A DNA stretch of 64,000 bases from an uncultured Muribaculaceae bacterium (lineage in GTDB: Bacteria > Bacteroidota > Bacteroidia > Bacteroidales > Muribaculaceae), in NCBI GenBank assembly GCA_910586455.1, contig CAJUHX010000002.1, positions 1-64,000 on the forward strand. Direction: 5' to 3'. The notes under the pieces were generated by a model that did not search any database, was not told where the DNA came from, and saw only the letters and a list, made by a program, of their open reading frames with translations. Shown piece by piece: positions 42,205 through 50,358 of this stretch; within the stretch, counting starts at the first letter, position 1; each line of letters opens with the position of its first letter. Position numbers and translations under genes: made by a program.

Positions 42205-43765
42205 CCGGCGGATAATCGACCGTGTAATGCAGGCCGCGCGACTCTTTGCGCTCCTTGGCCTGACGCATAATCAGATAACCCACGTTGATGATATTGCGCA
42301 ACTCGCATATTTCGCGCGAGGCCTTGGAGCACTTGAACAGTCGCTCGGTTTCCTCATACAGCAGGTCGAGGCGGTTCCAGGCCCTGTCGAGGCGCAGGTT
42401 TGAGCGCACAATGCCCACGTAAGTACCCATTATCTGATTAACCTCCTTAAGGCTCTGGATTATAAGCACCATCTCCTCGGGATGCCGGGTACCATCGTCG
42501 TTCCAGTCGGGCACATCGTCGCGCAGGCTGATGCCGTCAACCACCGAGGCTGCGTGGCGTGCAGCCGCGTCGGCATATACCACGGCTTCAATCAGCGAGT
42601 TGCTGGCCAGACGGTTGCCACCGTGAAGGCCGGTACAGCTACATTCGCCTACGGCATAGAGGTGACGGATACTCGACTCGGCGTTGCCGTCTACCTTTAT
42701 ACCGCCACAGAGGTAGTGGGCTGCCGGAGCCACAGGTATATAGTCGCGGGTGATGTCAATGCCAAGTTCGAGGCAGTGGCGGTATATGTTGGGGAAGTGT
42801 TTTTTGGTTTCTTCGGGGTCTTTATGGGTTACATCCAGGAACACATGGTCGTCGCCGTGGAGCTTCATTTCCGAGTCGATTGCACGGGCAACGATATCGC
42901 GTGGCGCCAGCGACAGACGCGGGTCGTATTTGTGCATGAATTCCTCGCCCTTGAGATTGCGCAGAACCGCTCCGTAACCACGCATGGCCTCGGTAATCAG
43001 AAAACTGGGGCGGTCGCCGGGGTGGAACAGCGCCGTCGGGTGGAACTGTATGAATTCCATATCCTTTACAGTACCCTTTGCGCGGTACACCATGGCTATG
43101 CCGTCGCCGGTGGCCACAAGCGGGTTGGTGGTGGTGAGATACACAGCTCCGGCGCCTCCGGTAGCCATTACCGTGGTCTTGGCCAGAAACTTGTCGACCT
43201 GACCCTTGGCCGTGTTGAGCACGTATGCGCCGTAGCAGGTAATGTCGGGCGTACGGCGGGTGACTCTTTTGCCCAGATGGTGCTGGGTTATGATTTCGAT
43301 GGCAAAATGGTTTTCGAATACATCAATATCCGGATGCGAGCGAACGGCCTTGATAAGACTCTCCTGAATCTCGAAACCGGTGTTGTCGGCATGGTGCAGA
43401 ATACGGAACTCGCTGTGGCCGCCCTCACGGTGCAGGTCAAAGTCGCCGTTCTCTTTTTTATCGAAGTCCACACCCCACTGTATCAGCTGGCGTATCTGCT
43501 CCGGAGCGCCCTTCACCACTTTTTCTACAGCGGCGGGGTCACTAAGCCAGTCGCCAGCCTCCATGGTATCGTGGATATGCTTGTCGAAATCGTCGACTTC
43601 AAGATTGGTCACCGAAGCCACACCGCCCTGTGCAAGCGCGGTATTTGCCTCATCGAGAGTGGTTTTACACACCAAGGCCACTCGGCCTTTCTGAGCCACT
43701 TTGAGCGCAAAGCTCATGCCGGCGATGCCGGATCCTATAACCAGGAAATCATATTTATATGTCAT
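42185..43765 (-). CDS. nadB: L-aspartate oxidase
   Basis: 526 residues. The FAD-binding dinucleotide motif is at the start (D-F-L-V-I-G-S-G-I-A-G-M-S-F-A-L). Further motifs: N-T-A-L-A-Q-G-G-V-A-S-V, H-S-E-F-R-I-L-H-H-A-D, T-G-G-A-G-A-V-Y-L-T-T-T-N-P, F-H-P-T-A-L-F-H-P-G and G-E-C-S-C-T-G-L-H-G-G-N-R-L-A-S-N-S-L. It oxidises aspartate to iminoaspartate for NAD synthesis. nadA and nadC are not in the window, so it stands alone. A -7-like TAAATTTG lies leftwards at 43783-43790. Confidence 0.96.
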   Translation of the reverse strand: MTYKYDFLVIGSGIAGMSFALKVAQKGRVALVCKTTLDEANTALAQGGVASVTNLEVDDFDKHIHDTMEAGDWLSDPAAVEKVVKGAPEQIRQLIQWGVDFDKKENGDFDLHREGGHSEFRILHHADNTGFEIQESLIKAVRSHPDIDVFENHFAIEIITQHHLGKRVTRRTPDITCYGAYVLNTAKGQVDKFLAKTTVMATGGAGAVYLTTTNPLVATGDGIAMVYRAKGTVKDMEFIQFHPTALFHPGDRPSFLITEAMRGYGAVLRNLKGEEFMHKYDPRLSLAPRDIVARAIDSEMKLHGDDHVFLDVTHKDPEETKKHFPNIYRHCLELGIDITRDYIPVAPAAHYLCGGIKVDGNAESSIRHLYAVGECSCTGLHGGNRLASNSLIEAVVYADAAARHAASVVDGISLRDDVPDWNDDGTRHPEEMVLIIQSLKEVNQIMGTYVGIVRSNLRLDRAWNRLDLLYEETERLFKCSKASREICELRNIINVGYLIMRQAKERKESRGLHYTVDYPPVKDNNT

Positions 43766-43873
43766 GGCGCATGATTTTTTCGCAAATTTAATGATTTTTC
43801 CAATCTGTTATACACCTCGGAGCTGAAAAAATCGGTTTCCGACTCCAAAATACAGCATCGCGGCCCCACACAT

Positions 43874-44470
43874 TCAACACCTGAATGTCTTGCGGTGCAG
43901 CGGAGTCAGACCCAGCCTGTGTATGGCCTCGCGGTGAGCCTCGGTGGGATAGCCTTTGTTCGACTCCCAGTCGTAACCCGGATACTCGACTGCGGCGGCA
44001 AGCATGTACTCGTCGCGGCAGGTTTTGGCAAGAATGGAAGCGGCGGCTATGTTGGCAAATCGTCCGTCGCCCTTTATATATGTAGTATGAGGTATATCGG
44101 CATAGGGCTTGAAGCGATTGCCGTCGACGGCAATCGCTCCCGGACGCAGCTGCAGGGCATCGAGGGCCCGGTGCATGGCCAGAATCGAGGCGTTGAGAAT
44201 GTTGATTTCGTCAATTTCCTCAGGCGAGGCTGTACCGATGGCCCATGCCAGCGCCTGCCACTGTATGATCGGACGCAACTCCATGCGACGGCCCTCGCTC
44301 AGCTGCTTGGAATCGTTGAGCCACGGATGAGTAAAGTCATCGGGCAATATAACTGCTGCGGCGAACACCGGGCCGGCCAGACAGCCGCGACCGGCTTCGT
44401 CGCAGCCCGCCTCCAGAACTCCGCTGACGGCGCAGGCGGGCAAGGGTTGCGAAAGTTTGCGTTTAGCCAA
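43874..44470 (-). CDS. rnhB: Ribonuclease HII
   Basis: 198 residues, normal length. G-C-D-E-A-G-R-G-C-L-A-G-P-V-F-A-A-A-V (catalytic Asp-Glu), L-N-D-S-K-Q-L-S, A-V-D-G-N-R-F (Asp), and K-G-D-G-R-F-A-N-I-A-A-A-S-I-L-A-K. It removes ribonucleotides from DNA. The final H-R-K-T-F is standard. The start overlaps the upstream regulator gene by 8 bp, so the two are cotranscribed. Confidence 0.97.
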   Translation of the reverse strand: MAKRKLSQPLPACAVSGVLEAGCDEAGRGCLAGPVFAAAVILPDDFTHPWLNDSKQLSEGRRMELRPIIQWQALAWAIGTASPEEIDEINILNASILAMHRALDALQLRPGAIAVDGNRFKPYADIPHTTYIKGDGRFANIAAASILAKTCRDEYMLAAAVEYPGYDWESNKGYPTEAHREAIHRLGLTPLHRKTFRC

Positions 44471-45176
44471 CGATTTCGAAATTTAGTATTGTTTCAACCA
44501 TGTAAAGTTTGCGGATGGCACTGCGCGGCACTTCCATGTCGTCGTATGCCGGATTGTCGCTATGCAATATCACCATCGACGGATCGTTGTGACGGCGCAC
44601 GTACTTGACCATGCGGAAATCGTCCATAATCACCACATAAATCTGCCCCCAGAAAATAATGGAGGTGTCGCTGAGCGGACGTATCGACACATAGCCGCCG
44701 TTGACTATCTTGGGGCTCATGGAGTCGCCGCTCACCCGGCAGATGGGATAGTCGTGACTCACCCCGGGCATATCGAGATAACCTATGATACGTTCGTTGG
44801 TGAACATGCGGCTGAGTTCGGCGCATCCGGCGGTCACATCTATATCATACACAGGAGCTCCGCTGCGTTGCGGCGCACAGTGCATCATGTGTGTGCCGCT
44901 GTCGACCACCTCGGCTGCATGAGTGCCTTTCGGAAAGGGAACGCCTGTGCCGTGGAGCAGCCACTCCTTGCTTACACCCACATTCACCACTACACGGTTC
45001 ACAAAAGTATCACGCAGCGGCTGATCGCCTGACAGCGCCCGCGACAGGTTCGAGGGGTCAAGGCCGATAAGCTGTCCAAACTGCGCCTGTGTTTTTCTGA
45101 GCAGCTTTATGAGATAGCGCACCCGGTCGGCCGGAGTCGCCGACACTTGCGGCTGAGGCACATCGAAATTGTTCAT
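44463..45176 (-). CDS. XRE-family HTH regulator with S24/LexA-type C-terminal domain
   Basis: 238 residues from the ATG at 45176 (upstream codons to 45227 are AT-rich leader). The N-terminal HTH is R-V-R-Y-L-I-K-L-L-R-K-T-Q-A-Q-F-G-Q-L-I-G-L-D-P-S-N-L-S-R-A-L. The C-terminal S24-like domain has Y-P-I-C-R-V-S-G-D-S-M-S-P-K-I-V-N-G-G-Y-V (nucleophile Ser in G-D-S-M) and later F-R-M-V-K-Y-V-R-R (Lys). This looks like a phage-repressor/LexA-type protein that may self-cleave after DNA damage. No prophage genes are adjacent. Operon partner is rnhB. Confidence 0.85.
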   Translation of the reverse strand: MNNFDVPQPQVSATPADRVRYLIKLLRKTQAQFGQLIGLDPSNLSRALSGDQPLRDTFVNRVVVNVGVSKEWLLHGTGVPFPKGTHAAEVVDSGTHMMHCAPQRSGAPVYDIDVTAGCAELSRMFTNERIIGYLDMPGVSHDYPICRVSGDSMSPKIVNGGYVSIRPLSDTSIIFWGQIYVVIMDDFRMVKYVRRHNDPSMVILHSDNPAYDDMEVPRSAIRKLYMVETILNFEIVG

Positions 45177-45193
45177 ATCAAAATCTTTTGCTG

Positions 45194-45225
45194 CAAATTT
45201 ACAATTTATTCCCGAATTACACAAC
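45194..45225 (-). promoter_or_regulatory. Predicted promoter of the S24 regulator-rnhB unit
   Basis: Read leftwards: GTTG (45222-45225), 20-nt spacer, TAAATTTG (45194-45201). The start codon at 45176 is about 18 bp from the -7 box. Confidence 0.5.
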
Positions 45226-45384
45226 AAAATTTGTTTGCGCCGAATACAGCAAAGGCATTTTTACTGCCTTTTTCGTACATTTTTATACTTTTTTGCTACT
45301 GCAGAGATGTTTTTTGGCATAACATACACCTTATATCAGCGAAAATTCGTAAATTTGCAGTTGATATAAAAACAACAACCCGCT

Positions 45385-45834
45385 ATGGATTTTTTTGAAA
45401 CCATAAATTCCGCCATCAAATCGGCCATGCTCGCCAAAGACAAAGTGCGCCTGCAGGCTCTCCGCGGTATCAAAAAAGAATTTATCGAAGCTAAGACAGC
45501 TCCGGGCGCCAACGGCGAACTTTCCGACGACGCAGCTATGAAAATACTGGTAAAAATGGCCAAGCAGCGCAGCGAATCGGCCGAAATTTACCGCAGCCAG
45601 AACCGTCCGGACCTGGCCGAAACCGAAGAAGCCGAAATGGCCGTAATCAAAGAGTATCTGCCTCAGCCACTGAACGCCGACGAACTCGACGCAGCCTTGA
45701 GCGAAATAATTGCTAAAGTCGGAGCTTCATCCGCCGCCGACATGGGAAAAGTAATGGGTGTGGCTACCAAACAGCTCGCCGGACGAGCCGACGGAAAAGC
45801 CATATCGGCTGCCGTACGCCGCCTCCTGAGCTAA
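45385..45834 (+). CDS. GatB/YqeY-domain protein
   Basis: 149 residues of the YqeY type: I-N-S-A-I-K-S-A-M-L-A-K-D-K-V-R-L-Q-A-L-R-G-I-K-K-E early, then A-M-K-I-L-V-K-M-A-K-Q-R-S-E-S-A-E-I-Y, E-E-A-E-M-A-V-I-K-E-Y-L-P-Q-P-L, and A-D-M-G-K-V-M-G-V-A-T-K-Q-L-A-G-R-A-D-G. The fold matches the tRNA-binding tail of GatB, but the free-standing protein's function is not established. Upstream of serS by 38 bp. Confidence 0.93.
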   Translation: MDFFETINSAIKSAMLAKDKVRLQALRGIKKEFIEAKTAPGANGELSDDAAMKILVKMAKQRSESAEIYRSQNRPDLAETEEAEMAVIKEYLPQPLNADELDAALSEIIAKVGASSAADMGKVMGVATKQLAGRADGKAISAAVRRLLS

Positions 45835-45872
45835 ACCTCGCCATAAGCACTTAACATTCAACCATACCCACA

Positions 45873-47144
45873 ATGCTTACCTTAGCACAAATCAAAGAAA
45901 ATCCCGAGCGCATTATCGAACGCCTGGCTGTGAAAGGCTTCGAGGGCGCCGAACACATACACCGCGTCATCGAACTCGATGACCAACGCCGAGCCCTGCA
46001 GCTAAGCTCCGACACCAAAGCCGCAGAACTCAAAAAACTATCAGGAGAAATCGGCACCCTGATGAAAAAAGGCCTCAAAGACGAGGCCGAACAGGCAAAG
46101 CAGCAGGTGGCTGCACTCAAAGAAACACAGAAGGCCGAGGCCGACAAACTGACCCGGACCGAAAAAGAAATACAGGAGATTCTGCTCAACGTGCCAAACA
46201 TCCCCTGCGACATGGTGCCCCAAGGACGCACAGCCGACGACAACGTGGTTGAAAAAACCGGCGGTCCTATGCCCGAGCTGGGCGACGACGCACTGCCCCA
46301 CTGGGAACTGGCCAGGAAATACCGCCTTATCGACTTTGACCTGGGCGTGAAAATCACCGGCGCCGGATTCCCAGTATATCTGGGCAAAGGCGCAAAACTG
46401 CAGCGGGCTCTCATTCAGTTCTTCCTCGACGAAGCATCAAAAGCCGGTTACCTCGAGGTACAGCCCCCCTACGTAGTAAACGAGGCATCGGGTTACGGCA
46501 CCGGACAGCTGCCCGACAAAGAAGGCCAGATGTACCACTGCAACCTCGACAACCTCTACCTCATACCCACTGCCGAAGTTCCGGTGACAAACCTCTACCG
46601 CGACGTAATACTCAACCCCGACCAACTGCCGGTGAAGAACTGCGCCTACTCGGCATGCTTCCGCCGCGAAGCCGGCAGCTACGGCGCCGACGTGCGCGGC
46701 CTCAACCGCCTGCACCAGTTCGACAAGGTTGAAATCGTACGCATCGAAAAGCCCGAGAACTCCTACAGCGCCCTTGAAGAGATGAAAGACCATGTGCAGC
46801 ACCTGCTCGAATGCCTCGGCCTGCCCTGGCATATCCTGCGTCTGTGTGGCGGCGACATGAGTTTCACCTCTGCCATAACCTTCGACTTTGAGGTATGGTC
46901 CGGCGCACAGAAACGCTGGCTCGAGGTATCGTCGGTATCCAACTTCGAGTCGTACCAGGCCAACCGCCTCAAATGCCGCTACCGCGGCGACGACAAAAAG
47001 ACCCGTCTGTGCCACACCCTCAACGGTTCGGCTCTGGCGCTGCCACGCATCATGGCCGCACTGCTCGAGAACAACCAGACCCCCGAGGGCATCGTAGTAC
47101 CCGAATGCCTGCGCAAATACACCGGATTCGACATCATCAACTGA
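45873..47144 (+). CDS. serS: Seryl-tRNA synthetase
   Basis: 423 residues. The N-terminal ~110 residues form the long antiparallel coiled coil that grips the tRNA-Ser variable arm (L-K-K-L-S-G-E-I-G-T-L-M-K-K-G). Class II motifs: G-K-G-A-K-L-Q-R-A-L-I-Q-F-F, F-R-R-E-A-G-S-Y-G-A-D-V-R-G-L-N-R-L-H-Q-F (motif 2) and L-N-G-S-A-L-A-L-P-R-I-M-A-A-L-L-E (motif 3). It charges serine onto tRNA-Ser. Followed after 7 bp by upp. Confidence 0.98.
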   Translation: MLTLAQIKENPERIIERLAVKGFEGAEHIHRVIELDDQRRALQLSSDTKAAELKKLSGEIGTLMKKGLKDEAEQAKQQVAALKETQKAEADKLTRTEKEIQEILLNVPNIPCDMVPQGRTADDNVVEKTGGPMPELGDDALPHWELARKYRLIDFDLGVKITGAGFPVYLGKGAKLQRALIQFFLDEASKAGYLEVQPPYVVNEASGYGTGQLPDKEGQMYHCNLDNLYLIPTAEVPVTNLYRDVILNPDQLPVKNCAYSACFRREAGSYGADVRGLNRLHQFDKVEIVRIEKPENSYSALEEMKDHVQHLLECLGLPWHILRLCGGDMSFTSAITFDFEVWSGAQKRWLEVSSVSNFESYQANRLKCRYRGDDKKTRLCHTLNGSALALPRIMAALLENNQTPEGIVVPECLRKYTGFDIIN

Positions 47145-47151
47145 CAACCAC

Positions 47152-47805
47152 ATGGAAGTAATTGATTTTGGAGCTGCACCGTCGCTGATGAGCCAGTATC
47201 TGGCCGAAATGCGCGACATCGACATACATGCCGACCCGCTGCGTTTCCGACGCAATCTGGAGCGCACCGGCGAAATCATGGCATACGAAATCAGCAAGCG
47301 ACTGCACTACCGCACACAGGACATCACCACACCACTGGCCACCGCCAAGTGCCCCGTCCTCGACGAGCCGGTGGTGCTGGCCACCATATTCCGCGCCGGA
47401 GTACCCTTCCACCAGGGCTTCCTCAACTTCTTCGACCGCGCCGAAAACGCCTTTGTTTCGGCCTACCGCAAATACAAGGAAAAAGAAAACTTCGACGTCT
47501 GCATCGAATATCTGGCCTCGCCATCACTCGAAGGCAAGACCCTGATACTGTGCGACCCCATGCTCGCCACCGGCGCCTCGATGGAACTCAGCTACCGTGC
47601 CCTGATTACCAAAGGCATGCCCGCACACATACACGTGGCATCGGTAATCGCCTCGCAGCAGGCCGTAGACTATCTGAAAAAAGTGATGCCCGCCGACCGC
47701 ACCACACTGTGGATGGGCGCTATCGACCCCGAAATCAATTCCCACAGCTATATAGTGCCCGGCCTGGGCGATGCCGGCGACCTGGCCTACGGCACCAAAG
47801 AATAA
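47152..47805 (+). CDS. upp: Uracil phosphoribosyltransferase
   Basis: 217 residues. The PRPP loop L-C-D-P-M-L-A-T-G-A-S-M-E (about 132-144) and the flanking R-A-G-V-P-F-H-Q-G-F are typical, though the usual D-P-M-L-A-T-G-G/N reads A-T-G-A-S. It makes UMP from uracil and PRPP for salvage. In Bacteroidetes this divergent form is common. The final uracil-binding region Y-I-V-P-G-L-G-D-A-G-D-L-A-Y-G matches the family well. Confidence 0.93.
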   Translation: MEVIDFGAAPSLMSQYLAEMRDIDIHADPLRFRRNLERTGEIMAYEISKRLHYRTQDITTPLATAKCPVLDEPVVLATIFRAGVPFHQGFLNFFDRAENAFVSAYRKYKEKENFDVCIEYLASPSLEGKTLILCDPMLATGASMELSYRALITKGMPAHIHVASVIASQQAVDYLKKVMPADRTTLWMGAIDPEINSHSYIVPGLGDAGDLAYGTKE

Positions 47806-47820
47806 GAGCCTGTTTAATAA
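47805..47820 (+). repeat. Dispersed intergenic motif, variant
   Basis: GAGCCTGTTTAATAA directly after the upp stop and just before the psd ATG; relative of the exact pair at 26465 and 38022. Confidence 0.4.
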
Positions 47821-47822
47821 AA

Positions 47823-48488
47823 ATGAGAGTAAAACTACACCGCGAAGGTACCAACATACTTATAGTAGGCCTGATATTGGTGCTGCTAATTAATGTGCCG
47901 CTGTGGCTATGGGTCCGCCCCATGGTCTGGGCCATTGTCAGCACAGCCGTATTCGGCGTCACCTACCTGCTGGCCGTAAACTTCTTCCGCTCGCCAAAGC
48001 GATACTACAAAGGCGAACGGCGCAACACAGTAGTGTCCAGCGCCGACGGCAAGGTAGTGGCCCTCGAAGAAACCTACGAGGGCGAGTATCTCAAAGGTCC
48101 CGCGCTGCAGCTTTCCGTATTTATGAGTCCGCTGAACGTACACGCCAACTGGTTTCCGGTCGACGGCGAAGTTATATACACCGCCCACCACAGCGGACGA
48201 TTCATGGGTGCCTATCTGCCCAAAAGCAGCGTGGAAAACGAACGTTCGACGGTGGTAATCCGAACCCCGGAGGGCCAATTGGTGTTAGTACGTCAGGTGG
48301 CAGGCGCTATGGCACGCCGCATTGTCACCTACGCCTACCCCGGAGTAGAAGCCTCCATCGAAGACCACATGGGATTCATAAAATTCGGCTCTCGTGTCGA
48401 CATATACCTGCCCGTGGGCACTGAAACTCTTGTGGAAGTAGGCGACAAGACCATCGGCGGCATAACCCGCATAGCACGACTGAAATAA
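47823..48488 (+). CDS. psd: Phosphatidylserine decarboxylase proenzyme
   Basis: 221 residues from the ATG at 47823; the longer frame reaching back to 47349 overlaps upp and is not real. One to two N-terminal membrane helices (I-L-I-V-G-L-I-L-V-L-L-I) precede F-F-R-S-P-K-R-Y-Y. The catalytic features are F-M-S-P-L-N-V-H-A-N-W-F-P and the autocleavage site K-F-G-S-R-V-D (Ser190 becomes the pyruvoyl group). It converts phosphatidylserine to phosphatidylethanolamine. It precedes pssA, which makes its substrate, 53 bp downstream. Confidence 0.95.
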   Translation: MRVKLHREGTNILIVGLILVLLINVPLWLWVRPMVWAIVSTAVFGVTYLLAVNFFRSPKRYYKGERRNTVVSSADGKVVALEETYEGEYLKGPALQLSVFMSPLNVHANWFPVDGEVIYTAHHSGRFMGAYLPKSSVENERSTVVIRTPEGQLVLVRQVAGAMARRIVTYAYPGVEASIEDHMGFIKFGSRVDIYLPVGTETLVEVGDKTIGGITRIARLK

Positions 48489-48541
48489 CAGCTGCCGTTC
48501 TCTCCGGCGGCCCTCTCCCCCTTCTCAACCAGCTAAATCGA

Positions 48542-49240
48542 ATGAGCATAAAATCCCTGATACCCAACGCCGTTACCAGCCTCAATCTTCTGTCGGGCTG
48601 CGTGGCCATCATATTCGCTTGGCACGCAGGCGAGCAGTACTGCGGCCTCAGCGGCCAGGTCTGGGCCTATATCATGATAGGCGCAGCGGCACTGTTTGAC
48701 TTCTGCGACGGAGCCACCGCACGCCTGCTGCACGCCTACTCCGAGATAGGCAAGCAACTCGACTCGCTCTCCGACCTTGTAAGCTTCGGCGTAGCTCCGG
48801 CCATGCTCATGATCAACGTAATGCAGCTCTACAGCGACAGTCCGCTGGCATACGGCGCACTGATTGTGCCGCTGTGCGGAGCCCTGCGTCTGGCCAAATT
48901 CAACATCGACGAAAGCCAGACCACCGAGTTCCGGGGCCTGCCCATTCCGGCCAACGCCTTGTTTCTGATAGGCTTCTGCGGCTGGATTAGCCGCTACGGA
49001 TACCCCGGCACCATACCCTCACTTATTATAATTGTACTGATTTCGTTGAGTATGGTATGTAATTTGCGTATGTTCTCACTGAAGTTCCAAAACTTCAGCT
49101 TTACGGACAACTTCCGCCGATACGTAATCATACTCGCAGCCATAGCGTTCATAATCGGCTTCGGCTTGGCCGGACTTGCATGGGCAGTGGTGCTATACCT
49201 GATGCTCTCCGCAGCCGACTCGCTCCGCAGCAAGCGCTAA
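48542..49240 (+). CDS. pssA: CDP-diacylglycerol-serine O-phosphatidyltransferase
   Basis: 232 residues with about six to seven membrane helices. The CDP-alcohol phosphotransferase signature is complete: D-F-C-D-G-A-T-A-R, eight residues, G, three, D, three, D (to L-S-D). It makes phosphatidylserine from CDP-diacylglycerol and serine at the inner membrane, feeding psd just upstream. The pair is a phosphatidylethanolamine module. Confidence 0.95.
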   Translation: MSIKSLIPNAVTSLNLLSGCVAIIFAWHAGEQYCGLSGQVWAYIMIGAAALFDFCDGATARLLHAYSEIGKQLDSLSDLVSFGVAPAMLMINVMQLYSDSPLAYGALIVPLCGALRLAKFNIDESQTTEFRGLPIPANALFLIGFCGWISRYGYPGTIPSLIIIVLISLSMVCNLRMFSLKFQNFSFTDNFRRYVIILAAIAFIIGFGLAGLAWAVVLYLMLSAADSLRSKR

Positions 49241-49260
49241 GGCTCTAAAAAACAACCGTT

Positions 49261-49596
49261 ATGGGCTCACTCCTTTTTATTTTATTCTTAGTATTCATTG
49301 TCATACCCATAGTGCGCACACTATGGACCCTGTTCTCGGCCAAACGCAAGTTCGACAACTTCCGCCGTCAGGCACAGCAGGCTTACGAACAGCAGTTCGG
49401 CGCACGCAATACCTCCACCCACGACAATGGCAGCCGCACGCGTCAGCGCACCCGCGGCAAAAAAATCAACGCCGATGTAGGCGAATACGTCAGCTTCGAG
49501 GAACTTCCCCGGCAGACCGACCGCTGCGACCTGCCTCCGCGCCAGGTAGTGGCCGAGGAGCAGATTGTAGACGTGGAGTGGGAAGACATTAAATAA
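49261..49596 (+). CDS. DUF4834-family membrane-anchored protein
   Basis: 111 residues: one N-terminal membrane helix (L-L-F-I-L-F-L-V-F-I-V-I-P-I-V), a basic stretch with R-R-Q-A-Q-Q-A-Y-E-Q-Q-F, a Arg/Thr-rich linker and the closing acidic motif I-N-A-D-V-G-E-Y-V-S-F-E-E-L and V-D-V-E-W-E-D-I-K. This is the pattern of DUF4834, typical of Bacteroidetes. Function unknown. It sits between pssA (20 bp) and recO (2 bp). Confidence 0.85.
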   Translation: MGSLLFILFLVFIVIPIVRTLWTLFSAKRKFDNFRRQAQQAYEQQFGARNTSTHDNGSRTRQRTRGKKINADVGEYVSFEELPRQTDRCDLPPRQVVAEEQIVDVEWEDIK

Positions 49597-49598
49597 GC

Positions 49599-50315
49599 AT
49601 GTACCAGAGCGTAACCGGTGTAGCCTTACGGACCATAAAGCACAGCGACCGCAGTTCGATTCTGTCGTTATGGACCTCCGAACTGGGTCGCATCAGCGTG
49701 ACCGTACCGGCCGACAGCGGACGCCGCGCAGCTCGCACACGGGCACTGACAATGCCGCTGAGTCCACTCTGCCTCGAAGTCGACGTGCGCCCCGACCGCA
49801 GCATATTCAACTTCCGCGAGCTACGCCCGGCTGTGCTTATCCCGGGCATAGGCCGCGAACCCGCCAAAGCCATGACAGCCATGTTTCTGGCCGACTTTCT
49901 TGAAGTATGCCTGCGCGACCAGCAGCCCGACCGCCTGATGACAGCCTTTATCGTCGACAGCATACAGCTGTTCGATGCACTGCCGCGCGAGGCAGCACTG
50001 AATTTCCACATATACTTTCTGCTGCGCCTCGCCCGCTTTTTCGGTATCGAGCCCGACTGGTCGGAGCCGGGCACCCTGTTCGACCTGCGTGAGGGCCATT
50101 TCAGGCTCTCCGCGCCGCTGCACAGCCAATTCCTCGACGAAGCCTCAACCGCAGCCCTGCACGCCCTCTCACGCATAAATACACGCAATCTGCGGCTGTT
50201 CCGATTCACCCGCCAACAACGCCGCGACATCATCAACCACCTGCTGCTTTACTACACCCTGCACCACCGCCCGGTACTATCACTCCCCTCCATGGCCGTG
50301 ATAACCGAGATGTGA
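49599..50315 (+). CDS. recO: DNA repair protein RecO
   Basis: 238 residues. The N-terminal OB fold starts Y-Q-S-V-T-G-V-A-L-R-T-I-K-H-S-D-R-S-S-I and G-R-I-S-V-T-V-P; the helical region has F-L-A-D-F-L-E-V-C-L-R. The C-terminus is R-L-F-R-F-T-R-Q-Q-R-R-D-I-I-N-H-L-L-L-Y-Y. The zinc-finger Cys residues of some RecO proteins are absent, as in many Bacteroidetes. It loads RecA with RecR at gaps. It begins 2 bp after the DUF4834 gene. Confidence 0.9.
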   Translation: MYQSVTGVALRTIKHSDRSSILSLWTSELGRISVTVPADSGRRAARTRALTMPLSPLCLEVDVRPDRSIFNFRELRPAVLIPGIGREPAKAMTAMFLADFLEVCLRDQQPDRLMTAFIVDSIQLFDALPREAALNFHIYFLLRLARFFGIEPDWSEPGTLFDLREGHFRLSAPLHSQFLDEASTAALHALSRINTRNLRLFRFTRQQRRDIINHLLLYYTLHHRPVLSLPSMAVITEM

Positions 50316-50358
50316 TCGGAGGACATAAGAAACCATAGCCAGCCATAGAACCTATTTT

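Noticed and set aside
42482..43774. 430-codon rightward ORF opposite nadB
   Set aside because: Antisense shadow; nadB motifs run the full length.
47349..47822. N-terminal extension of psd into upp
   Set aside because: The extension is low-complexity Arg/Pro-rich sequence, and upp is clear in the other frame.
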